DNA of 64,000 nucleotides from Blastocystis sp. Blastoise (Eukaryota; Sar; Bigyra; Opalinata; Blastocystidae). A model generated the notes under the pieces. The model worked only from the letters and a program-made list of their open reading frames with translations, did not search any database and was not told where the DNA came from. Positions within the stretch are counted from its first letter, which is position 1; each line of letters starts with the position of its first letter. The stretch lies in contig JBBPEB010000028.1 of the NCBI GenBank assembly GCA_039096225.1, positions 563,501 through 627,500 on the forward strand, written 5' to 3'. This document shows positions 29,373 to 47,518 of this stretch, one piece after another. The position numbers and the translations under genes are program-made.

Positions 29373-30919
29373 CATAGTTTTATAGTCATATATATATATA
29401 GGATAGAAAGAAGTTCCTTACATATACATATTATATGTATTATAATGATATGTTACTTATATTTATATATATTATCTAATATCTATTTTATCTATTTTTT
29501 ATTGTGTTATATTTATTTTTTATATACATTTTGTTTAGTAGTATTTGAGAATAAGATTATTTTAAAAGAATTCTTTTGGAATAACATAAAAAGGAGTTTA
29601 ACATAAATACAGTTTCTATTTATATTTTATGATATTCTTTATAATGTCTAAAACCACTTACAAACCTCTCAGACATTCTCAGTTTATTTATTCACTAATA
29701 ATAATATATGATTCGTTGAACTAAAACATATTATAAAACAAAAGTTGCCAATTGTAAATTGTATCTTCATAAATAGCTATACTAAATATATTTTTTGATT
29801 CTCTATTGCATTCTTATTATAAATAAAATACTATTATATAAAAATAACTAACAAATATATTTAATTGTAATTATAGTTTATTAAAATAACAATTTTCTTG
29901 TTTAATTAAGTCCAGAAATCTGTTATAATAGAATAATTAAGCTTAATGTACACATATAACATTTATATATCAATTAAAAATTCAAATAGACTTTTATATA
30001 GAGAAAAAGGGAAAATTTTAAAATTTTTTAACCCCTGGAAACAACGAATTTACACAAACTTTTATTATAGAAAAAAAGATTTTATAAGGGGGAATTTCTC
30101 TTTATTTTTAAGATTTAATATTTTCACATATTTATTTTTATTTTTATTTATTTTTCAGATATTTTTTATATATTATAAGATGTATATAATATTTTTTATT
30201 TGCTTTAAACTTTATAGTCTTCATGATCTATCCAAATAGATTCAAATAGGTCCTAATTGGTCTTCTTCTTTAAAGTTAAACAATGAGTTGTGGGGTCTAT
30301 GTAACTAGAAATCTTGTGCTATTAAAGGTATATATTTTTAGCATATTCTCTTTGTTATTATTATTATCATCTTCTAAAGGTTCAGGTGTTGTTGTCGGTC
30401 TCCTTGGTTAACAACTCCCTGGTTTTGAAGGTATTTTATTATATTTTATTTTTTTAAAATTAACTACTTTTATTTTTATATAGGTTCTAGGTCCTTCATG
30501 AGGTTTCTCTTGGTCTAGTCTGTTTGGTGGTTGAAGGTATATTATTATAATATATTTATTTTTATAAATTATATTTTTATAGTTGTGGTTTTTCTTCAAG
30601 GGGTATTCTACAAGTGATACATAAAGGTATATATTTATATGTTATCTATATTATTATCATTTCTATCATTTATGTATATATAGTGATCCAAAATGATATC
30701 AAATTACTCAAAAATATTATAAATAATTATTATTTTATTATCTTTATTATTGTTATTATTTTTTTATTATTATCTATTGTCTTTTGTTATATATATTTTT
30801 ATTATCATTCACACAACGATAAATAAATAAAAAATGACGTTTCTAAAAGAATTCTGAACGAATGAAAACAAACAACATACCCGACAAAATTAGTCTATTT
30901 TTTGGCCACTCTATTCGCT
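28241..30919. other. 2.7 kb without a clear gene
   Basis: The region holds many (TA)n and TTA tracts and several short open segments bounded by intron-like GTATAT...TATAG strings. Examples are 28330-28425 and 28755-28850, which can be read as LLSPWLCTVLRISPS to a TAA, and 30250-30620. None joins into a consistent frame. Part may be 3' exons of the preceding gene or a decayed gene. The 30380-30540 segment is locally G-rich and framed by two intron-like strings, but has stops. Confidence 0.35.
29096..29124. repeat. Perfect 9-bp hairpin
   Basis: ATAACCATG (29096-29104) and CATGGTTAT (29116-29124) are reverse complements with an 11-nt loop, in an otherwise featureless stretch. Confidence 0.6.
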
Positions 30920-31866
30920 ATGACTGAAAAGTGTCTTAAAATTTTTTGTTTACTTTTTCTCATTTGTCGCTTTTTTGATATCCGTGAAAATGCCTACCAG
31001 TGTCTAGCTTGTTCTTATGTTTTTCAAACCTCTACTGATGGAAGTATAAGTTCTATAGAAAAAGAAATCGTCTATTATACTCCAAATGAGGATTCTCACA
31101 CTGAAATATTTGCAATTATTACAAAATATACAGTGATCTCCCAAGATAATAAAGATATTCTAAAGATTAATGTTCAAGATGCTCAGATTGTTGTGTATAA
31201 TATATCATCATTTTTATCTCAAGGTTATAAATGTAATCAACTGGTATCTGAAAATAGATACTACAGTTTAAAGTATGATTTATATTTTAAAGAAATTTCT
31301 ATAACAATAGAATTCTACATATATATATATTACTTTAGAACTTTGTCATGTGTCACTACAAGAAGAGATGATTTAACTATATATCGTAATATGATTGGAC
31401 AAGAAACAAATTTCACTATCACTCAAAAAAGTATATATATATAGTTTATATTATTATTATTAATAATAAAACTATGTATAGGCGATAAACAATATATTCT
31501 TAATAATACTTCATCTACATATATAAGTTCAAAAGGTATTTTTCTAACTTATATATATATATAATATATAGGTTGTCCTTTTCATTATAGCGCATTAAGT
31601 CAAATATTATTACTTATATTCTTTTCAATCTTTATTTTTGTTATTCTACTTGTTACGTACTTTATGTATATATTATATTTATTATATATTATATATTGTA
31701 TTTATTATATTTATTATGTATTGTATTTATTATATTTTATATTTATTATATTTATTATATTTATTATAGTGTATTAAAGAAGAAGAAGAATGTGACTGAG
31801 TCTCTACCAATTACTCCTCAATCTACTCTTCCTGTATTCTTATTGGCTGAACAATTTAGTGTTTAA
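30920..31866 (+). CDS. Uncharacterised type I membrane protein
   Basis: Four exons, about 250 residues. The start is the ATG at 30920, followed by a signal-like hydrophobic stretch (CLKIFCLLFLICRFF). A Cys-containing ectodomain of about 170 residues follows (YQCLACSYVFQTSTDG, then GYKCNQLVSENRYYSL, ending SSKGCPFHYSALSQ). One transmembrane helix is coded in the third exon (LLLIFFSIFIFVILLVTYF). After an AT-rich intron (31667-31770) comes a short basic cytoplasmic tail (LKKKKNVTESLPITPQST, ending LLAEQFSV). The stop is TAA at 31864-31866. The paired cysteines and topology suggest a small receptor-like or cargo-receptor-like protein. No family is recognised and no function is claimed. Confidence 0.65.
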
Positions 31867-31893
31867 TCTTCACACTCATTTTCTTATGGTTTT

Positions 31894-31945
<52 letters not shown>

Positions 31946-32747
31946 CTCTCATCGAATCATCTTCCAAATGAATAGTTTTTCCTTAATAAATATATATATA
32001 TAATTTATTTATTATTATCAATATCAATTTCTTTTTTTTTTCTATAAAAAAAATTCTTTTTCATTTTTCTGTTCTCTGTTTCATATTATTTAAATATATA
32101 CTTATTCTTCAGCATTCACAAAAATAATGTTTCATGTCATATATATGTGTGTTTATTATTTCTTATTTATATGATTGATTCTTATTTAACTATATATATA
32201 TGGCAACCTTTTCTAAATCACATTTCATCTTCTATTTTATATGTGTTAGTGTCCTATTATGTCAAATCATTTTTGTATAAGTCACTCTCTTTTTTTGTGT
32301 TTTATTTCGTTTTTAATCTAAAATACAAAGAAACATACCATTACTCTATTCTTTAATCAACTACATATTGCACAATAATCATACACCACTTAATAAACAT
32401 TATTCTACAACATACAACGCGTGATTATAATAAAAAATGTCAAATTTGATTATTTGTCTGAATACTTGATATGATGACTTTATTATTCTAGATGATACTA
32501 ACTCAATCCAATCTTAAATATCTTCAAATATGAATAAAATCAACAAAAACAAACAATATAAAAATGAAAAAAAAACGAAAAAATAATTGGATCAAAAACA
32601 TGTTCTCAATTTAGAATCAGACAAGTCATTGGATTAGTTTTTCATTAAAAAACAAAGATTCTAACGAATTTCTTCCTTTTATTTGAATTATCAAAAGATG
32701 AGTTTTCTCTTTGAAATTATTATCTAGTTACATAAGATCAGCTTAGT
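31867..32747. other. Intergenic, no gene seen
   Basis: Contains a (TA)n tract at about 31895-31940. A 69-codon open frame at 32147-32356 has no coding-like composition. It probably holds the 3' end of the membrane protein gene and the promoter of the PI3-kinase gene. Confidence 0.5.
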
Positions 32748-39752
<7,005 letters not shown>

Positions 39753-40363
39753 GATTTCAATTGAAAGAAACCTATTCTGTTTCTCATACTTTTTTATCAT
39801 TTTCTCCTTTTCAAACAATAGTTTTCATTACATTTCCTTATTATTTGTATGATTTTTGTTGAAAACAATCCATAATTAATTTCAATTCATAGTTACATAG
39901 TAATTCTGACAAGAAAATGATAGAAGTCATACTTTATTACAACTAAAAATATGAGCAAATAGACTATATTGATGAAATAATATATAAAATAAGCATTAAA
40001 TAGTTTCAATAATAAAATAGAATTCAAAGAATGCAAAAATAAATGAGCAAATACAGTTTTAAAACTAAAATTCCATTTATTTTAGAAAATTATTACATTC
40101 ATACTCTGAGTAAGAGAATCCTTATTTTGAACACGTCATTCTAATTATGCATTTTACAATAGAACAGAAGATATTGATGAAAATAGTGACGTGTCTCTTA
40201 TAAAAGAGCAAGTTCTAAGAATTCTGATTAACGACGTAATCGTGTTTATTTATGATAAATCAGTGACATCATCGATTTTTCCATTTTGTACTAGAAGAAT
40301 TCATTTAGAATATCATTTTTTATATTTTTGTTTTTGAGATATATTTCTTTTTCTTTTGGAGTT
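39753..40363. other. Intergenic, no gene seen
   Basis: About 600 nt between the PI3-kinase stop and the phosphatidylserine synthase start. No open frame or RNA gene was recognised. Confidence 0.55.
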
Positions 40364-41056
40364 ATGTCCACTGAACTCAGAAACAGATTGTAAATTTATA
40401 TATATACATGTAATGCTATGTATATTTTATAAATATAGTAATAAAGAAAGAGATACAGCAGGAGAAGACTCCGATTCTGTCGCTGAAACTCCTAGTAATG
40501 CTGTATCTGAACCAGAAACAATCACTATAAAAAAGACATTTAAAGGAAGAGTTGAACAATTACTTGGATATGTTTTAGGAGATGCTTATTATTTAGTTAA
40601 GTATCCTCACACGATTACTTGGTTAATGTTATTCTTATGTATATGTGTGACTTATTTCGGATTCATTCGTACTCCTGGAACTTATGAACAAGATATAAAA
40701 GCAGGTATTTGTCTTCTTTGTGTTTTCTTCACTATTTTTGGTGCATTAAATGTATGTTTTTTTTTAATATTTTTATTTTTTTTGTTTTTATATAAATATA
40801 TTTATAGATTCAATTTATATATATATATATAGTTCCCTAACAGTCCTCTTATTCGTCCTCATCCTTGTGTTTGGAAGATTTTATTATCTTTTGCATTAAT
40901 CTATGAAATGTTCTTATTATTCTTATTATGTTTAACTCAAGATGACGCTCGTCTTTTCTTAAAATATATAGATCCCTCATTAGGTATATAGAGATTTATT
41001 TTTATTTATTTATTTATTTTTTTTTTATTTGTTTTTCTCTTTTTTATATTTAAGCT

Positions 41057-41108
<52 letters not shown>

Positions 41109-42064
41109 TTCTTATGAATAGGTGTTCCACTTGCATATCGTGATTATGCCAGTGATTGTCGTGTATATACACCTGAAAAAGATTTCCCCTTCTCAAATGT
41201 CCGAGATGTTGTTTTCGACGAATTCTTTTTATCTCATTTATTAGGGTGGATTGCTAAGGTATATTTTTTATTATTATTATTATGTGTATTATATTTATTA
41301 TTATTATTATTATTATATTTATTATGTGCTATTATTTTTATGTTTATTATGTGCTATTATTATGTGTTATTATTATTATTATTATGTTTATTATTATTAT
41401 TATTATATATTACACTATTTATATATATATAACATACAAACTATATATATATATACTATATAGGCTTTAATATTTAGAGATTGGGGCATATTATGGATAT
41501 TATCTATACTATTTGAAGTCTTAGAAGTCTCTTGTGAACATATATTATTTAACTTTAAGGAATGCTGGTGGGATAAAGTATTTGCGGATGTTCTTGGATG
41601 CAACTTTGTTGGCATGTATATTATTATTTAGACTTATTAATATTATTATTATTCTTTATATAGTTATGTATAGAATTATTTATATAGCTATTTATAATTA
41701 TATATATAATTATATATATATATATAGGGCTATTGGTATGTGGATCGTAAAGAAGCTCCAAGCACGTGATTATCATTGGGTAGATTATCCTGATATACCG
41801 AATAACTGGGGAAAAATGAAACGTATTGTTGCTCAATTCACTCCTATGAGTTGGACTACTTATAAATGGAATATGTTTGGTTCCTTCCGTCGTTATGTCC
41901 AATGTGCTGGTGTTATTATTCTCTTTGAAATCGTTGAAATGGATGCATTCTTCTTAAAATCATCACTCTATCTTGAACCTCCTGTATATATTATTATTAT
42001 ATTTATTATTATTATTATTAATTTATTTATTTTTATTATTATTAATTTATTTTTATTATTATTA

Positions 42065-42110
<46 letters not shown>

Positions 42111-42675
42111 TTATTTTTATTATATTTATTTATTTATTTATTTATTATTATTATTATTATTAATTTATTTATTTATTTATTATTATTATTAATCTATTAA
42201 CAATTATGTTTAGCATTACTTGAATATTATTCGTTTACTTATATGGTTTGGATTAGCTCTTTCTGCTCTTACGGAAATCTATAATTATTTCTCTATGGAG
42301 GGTCCTGGAAAGAGATTAGGTACATACGCTTGGACAGCCATTCTATTAGCATTCACGGAAGTCATGGTTGTCATTAAAGACGGAAAAGGTATTATTTATG
42401 GTCCTAATATTGCTCCTATGCCTGGATTTGTGTTCTGGAACTGGGTACTTTTCATTGCTCTTCATGTTATTTGGCTTGTTATTTATTTAATTTACGGTAG
42501 TGGTACAAAGACTGTTGTGAATACTGATAGTCCTGTTCCTACTGATCCTGCCAATAACAAGAAAATCATGATTTTTGGAAGAGAATTTGATCAAAAGTTA
42601 TTCTTCTGTATATTACCTACTCCTCTTCTTTCTATATTAGCCTGGAATCTATTAGGATTTAGTAATAAACTCTAA
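40364..42675 (+). CDS. Phosphatidylserine synthase, base-exchange type (PSS1/PSS2 family)
   Basis: Seven exons, about 430 residues. The start MSTELRNR lies in a 26-nt first exon (40364-40389). A polar N-terminus is followed by multiple membrane helices: TITWLMLFLCICVTYFGF, AGICLLCVFFTIFGAL, ILLSFALIYEMFLLFLLC and others to the C-terminus. The family hallmark is clear: FEVLEVSCEHILFNFKECWW then DKVFADVLGCN, and later IPNNWGKMKRIVAQFTP and FLKSSLYLEPPHYL. The enzyme exchanges serine for the head group of phosphatidylcholine or phosphatidylethanolamine in the ER. This type is known from animals, plants and many protists; yeast-type fungi use a CDP-diacylglycerol enzyme instead. The last exon (42215-42675) is long and ends NLLGFSNKL. 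A 200-nt TTA/ATT-rich intron precedes it. Confidence 0.93.
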
Positions 42676-43123
42676 TTCTTATTATTTATTAAAATTATTC
42701 ATTTTTTTATTAATTTTTGCTTAATAATCATAGCTTTCTTTATATTCACATTTTTAAATATCTCTATATTAACATATCTAGCATTAACTATCATTCTGTA
42801 GCTTCATAATTGTTTTGTTTTCATCTTTACTCACACATTCTTGTTGTCATACCATTCTTTTTTTATTTTTCCACCCTTAATCTCTTTCAATCAAAATGTA
42901 ACCATATTTTTCTACATAGAAAAAACAATTAAAATAGCCATTTTCAACTTCATCACCTAATTTGCATATTATACAAAGTATATTAATTCAAGATTCACTT
43001 ATATAAATTATGTGAATAACAAATCTATCACCTATTTATTAAAATATCAAATAACCACCGAGAAACCACTCAAAAATGAAATGAAAACGAACATTTTTTT
43101 TAATTATTAAAAAGTATTCAATT
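42676..43123. other. Intergenic, no gene seen
   Basis: About 450 nt between two plus-strand genes. AT-rich, with no open frame of interest. Confidence 0.55.
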
Positions 43124-44476
43124 ATGTCTGTTCGTAAAATTATTCTTGAAGAATTATCTGATGTCTTAAATGGAGATGTGTCTGATGATATTATAAATTA
43201 TATATTATCGATGACATCAAATGACGACATGATGTCTTACTTTGAGGGTTTACTTGGTGACAAGTCTGAAGCTCAACGAATCACTGATCGTATTAACAAA
43301 GCTCGTGGAATTATTGTGTCACCAGTAAAAACACCTGACAAAGTCACTCCTCGCGTTCGTCGAAATCAATTAAGAAAAAATGATTCTAGTGATATGAGTA
43401 CTGCTCCTGTATTAAAGCAGGCACAAAATAAAGAAAATTTAACCAAGAATAAGAGAATTATGCGTAAAGAAGCAAAAACACTTTCTATAAATGAAGATTC
43501 CAAGAAAGAGACTGAAAAACAACCAGTTGAAGAAAAAGAAGAAGGTATATAATATGTATAGAATACGTTATTTGTTTCTTATTTCTTTAAATGACTATTT
43601 CTTATGTTTATTCATATAGATCAATATATATGCGGTTGCCAAGCAACAAAGCATGAATTATTATATAATTGTGTTTACTGTGGTTATATATTATGTGAAT
43701 TAGAAAAGAATCCAGACGAAACCAAACAAAAATGTCCTTACTGCAAACGACTTATTAATAACAACTATATCCTTGTATATAATATAAATGATTATTATTC
43801 TATATATATTTATAGGATACTGATGAATATAAAAAAGCAGAACAAAACAAAGTAAATATATGTATATGTATACTTATAGAATTAGGATAAATTATTAAAT
43901 TATGATCAAAATCAAGTAGCTAGAAGCAAAGTGTATATATATTTTTTCTTTATATATATATACATATATATAGTTATGATGATCAAAATGATTATTTTTC
44001 AAAAGATGTTTGTATATATATATATTATATTTTATATATATAATAATTGTAGACAGTGATACTTGGGCCACAGAAGAAGATCGTACACGTGCTGCAACAC
44101 GTGACGAAGAACGTCGTAAACATCAACAAACATTTGGTGCTAATAAAGATGTATATATATCTATGTTTATTCTATTATTAAAATCTATAATATATATTAT
44201 TGATACTATTTTCAAATGATATATGTTATCTATATAGGCTTATTTGAATTTAGCGTCGTTGATCAATGAACGTAATGCGAATAGTTGTGGTGATGAGAAC
44301 TCCTATATAAATGACTCTATTGATGGTATTCCCAAACAAATCTATGATGTATAGTCTATATTATTATTATTATTCTTTATTATAATTCTATATTTCTTAT
44401 ATTTATAATTCAATTATTATTATAGAAAATCAAACAATTAGAAAAAGAAGAACAAAAAAAGAAATTATCCTCATAA
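43124..44476 (+). CDS. ASC-1/TRIP4-like C2HC5 zinc-finger protein (RQT complex type)
   Basis: Multi-exon, about 320 residues. The N-terminal domain (KIILEELSDVLNGDVSDDII, MMSYFEGLLGD) resembles the TRIP4 N-terminus. After a basic linker, a C2HC5 finger is coded across 43620-43771: ICGCQATKHELLYNCVYCG, ILCELE, KCPYCKRLI, matching the TRIP4/Rqt4 pattern including the KHxLLxNC core. Downstream, SRSKVYDDQNDYF and WATEEDRTRAATRDEERRK match the conserved segment following the finger in TRIP4. The protein ends KKKLSS with no ASCH domain, unlike the human protein but like shorter fungal relatives. Known members act in the ASC-1/RQT complex that splits collided ribosomes. An exon boundary near 43870 was chosen so the SRSKV segment stays in frame. 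Confidence 0.85.
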
Positions 44477-44642
44477 AATTATTGTTAGTTATCAATTGTT
44501 GAAATGTGTTTTTTTTTTTTTTATTTTTTATTAAAAATTTTGTATATTAAAACTAAACAATATTTATAAATCAACTATTTTAAAAAAATTTAGAAAACAT
44601 TTAAAAAAATAATAATAAAAATATAAATTTCCCAAATAATCC

Positions 44643-45747
44643 TCATTCCTTATGTTCTGTATTCAACATATTTATTTCTTTTTCTCTTTTTTTCATTTCA
44701 TTTTCTCTTTTTATTTCATTTTCTTTTTCTCTTTTCATCCCTACATTTTCATCTTCTCTTTCTCTTTTCATTTCATCTTTTCTTTCTCTTTTCATTTCAT
44801 CTTCTCTTTCTCTTTTCATCTCTTCATATTCTTCTTGTTTTAATATAGAAATTAATTTATTAAAATGAGATAGCATGGTTCCATTTGGAATAGCATCTAC
44901 AGCCAAAGGATGAATAACCGCGGGTTTCTCATTTGTTTTCTGTTTATTTCGTTGTATAATCTCTCTTACAGACTGTTCTGTACCTAATACATCAACCCAG
45001 CAATTCAATTTACGCATACATTTCTCTATAGATTGTTCTAATTCTTCATTAGTGGCTGTTAATACTTTTGAATATAAAAAGAATCCATAATCAAAACCTA
45101 GAATAAATACAATATTATTGTTTATATATATATAATGATAAGCTATTAATTAAATAAAAAATAACATAACTTTAACTATTCTATCTTATTATTTAATATA
45201 TAAATATACCATAATGAGCATGATAACATAAAGTTTTTTGACAAGCATATTGAACTTTTCGACGACATTTATTACGTTCTACAGCTTCTTTACTGCATTT
45301 CTTCTTTGTCACAAAGAATGCAGCACGAATATAACGAGCTGTTAAATCAACTAGATAGTATAATAATCAATTGTCTAAAATTCTATTCAACATGTTTTCA
45401 AATCACATGAAAACAGATATTTATGATTATATCTAGATATATATACCTGGTCTATAGGGAATATCATATTGTGGAGGACAATGCAAATGAATAATCTTTC
45501 GTGAATCCCATTTTACGTTGACATGAGTAGTTCTTAATTTTCGAGGAACATCCCACTCTGGAGGTCGATCATAGTAGGGTCTATCAAGAATATACAATCC
45601 AAAATACTGGCATTGTGCACACATTTTACTGTTGAATATATCAATAAATCGAGATCGATAATTAACACCCTTCATATGATAATGTGTAGGTGTTATACTA
45701 TGACCAAAGGGATAAGAAGAAAATGTTCTAATAAAACGAGTTATCAT
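44643..45747 (-). CDS. Bacterial-type RNase P protein (RnpA)-like, probably mitochondrial
   Basis: Three exons: 45747-45447, 45350-45210, 45097-44643; about 298 residues. The N-terminus MITRFIRTFSSYPFGHS is basic, Ser/Thr-rich and lacks acids, as mitochondrial presequences do. An N-terminal extension holds a Cys-x2-Cys (KMCAQCQYFGLY). The middle matches the RnpA core: YIRAAFFVTKKKCSKEAVER, NKCRRKVQYACQK, DYGFFLYSKV, ELEQSIEKCMRKL, in the same order as bacterial RnpA (V-x-KK, the A-x-ERN-RR motif, then an acidic-hydrophobic strand and ELE helix). The C-terminal ~60 residues are a charged KRERE/DEMKRE repeat. If right, it would bind an RNA subunit and trim tRNA 5' ends in mitochondria. The fold is shared with ribosomal S5, so a mitoribosomal protein is the main alternative. 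Divergent from the gene at 46.6 kb. Confidence 0.6.
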
Positions 45748-46576
45748 GGATCATTCTGATATGACAAAAAGAAAAAAAATGTTTATTCGTTTGGTTTCAG
45801 AAGGATTCAATGAGGTTCAGTCTTTCTTTAGTTTCTCTATGTAAAATAAGTTATATGCTAAATAAAAAGTCATTTTATGATTATATTATTCATGACACCA
45901 TATAAATATCTTCGATAAAGTGATCTACTATTGATTTGGAGACCTGATGGAGTTTATTCATGTGTAGGGATATAACAAATTCTATTATTTTGAACTTGTA
46001 ACTTATTTTTTAATATACTCGCTATCATATGACTATCTAAAAATGATTTATTATTAAAAAAACGATTTCTAATAGGGGAAATATCTTTTGATCTAATATG
46101 AAAAATGCATCAGTATATATTGATTTAGTTAAATAAATGGTGTTCATAAAATAAAAGTCCATATTACTTATAAAAACGACAAATATGAAAAAATGAAAAA
46201 TTTTGATAAAGTTTTATTCTTTGAGTCTTTTATAATGTAATATGTAATATTCAATTAGAAATTGTTTCTGTGATTCTTAAGATCTTTATTTTCTATGTAT
46301 GAATGTGGATTCAAGTTATACACAATATACATTCAAATGAAACCCACAATGTCTCCACGAATGAATTCGGAAAGCTTACAGAAATAGATAACATATCCTT
46401 ATCGATCTAAACAAATCTATTTTACAACAATCTATACCATAATCTTCCATATATGATTTTACATCGTGCTTAAATCTGCTCTATAATTATTCTTAACGTT
46501 CCAAAAAGTAGTCTTTTAATTTGAAAACGTATTTCCCTCCTTTTAAAACTTCCTGTGATTTCCCTCTTTTACCATA
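45748..46576. other. Divergent intergenic region
   Basis: About 830 nt between the start of the RnpA-like gene (minus) and the giant Asn/Ser-rich gene (plus). No gene was recognised; it must hold both promoters. Confidence 0.5.
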
Positions 46577-47484
46577 ATGTCTATTTCTTTGATATTAGAC
46601 GTTATTTTGAATAATAATATGTCAGATAAGAACGTGGATATCCTGAATAAAATGATTGAAACATTTGATTCATTGACAAAGCAAGTTAATCAATCGAACA
46701 AAATTTCAACTCGTATTTAATAGCAAAAAAAAGTATAATAATAATTTATATATGATTTAGAAAAATCATCAAATGTCGGTGATGATGTAAATTCATTCAA
46801 AACAAAATTTAACGAAACATTAAAAAGTAATTTCATCTTTTTTGGTTATCTTTTATTCTTTACTAGAGTTAAAAACAGACCAAATGAACACAGATAATTC
46901 TGTAAGTCACTTATTAATAGTAGTTTTATTATATGATAGGATAAACAGTTGATATCGATAAATCATTTATCTAAACTTCCTCCAATTTCTTCCGTTCCTC
47001 TCTCTATGTTTTCGAAGAATTCTCGAGTAAATAAACATTTTGTTGATGTAAATACTGGCTCAACAGAGGTATATATATATATTTAAAGATATTTAATAAT
47101 CATTTATAATAGATTTCAGAATCAGAGAAAAATACACTGGTATTACCATTACCAAAAGAATCAATAATACCTTCCTTACACTCATCATCTGTTTCCAATA
47201 AATCGAATGACTCTTCATCTGTTGTTACTATTCCTATGGATCTAGTTAAAGATAAAGAAAATATACTTTCATCTTCTAAAGAATGTATAGTAACTGAAAT
47301 AGTGAATAACGTTATTGTTAATGATGATAATAATAGAAAAGACACACAAGTATCTTCTTCTGTTTGTCCAAGTATTTCAAATCCAAATATGAGTACATCT
47401 CAATTACTTATTAATAATATATCAAATAATAATAATAATATATCAAATTTAAATAATAATAATATATCAAATAATAATATATCA

Positions 47485-47518
<34 letters not shown>

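Noticed and set aside
32147-32356. 69-codon hydrophobic open frame
   Set aside because: The hydrophobicity follows from T-rich DNA. No start context or homologous features were seen.
41251-41470. Tyr/Ile/Leu-rich open frames in the phosphatidylserine synthase gene
   Set aside because: They are TTA/TAT repeats inside an intron between well-conserved exons.
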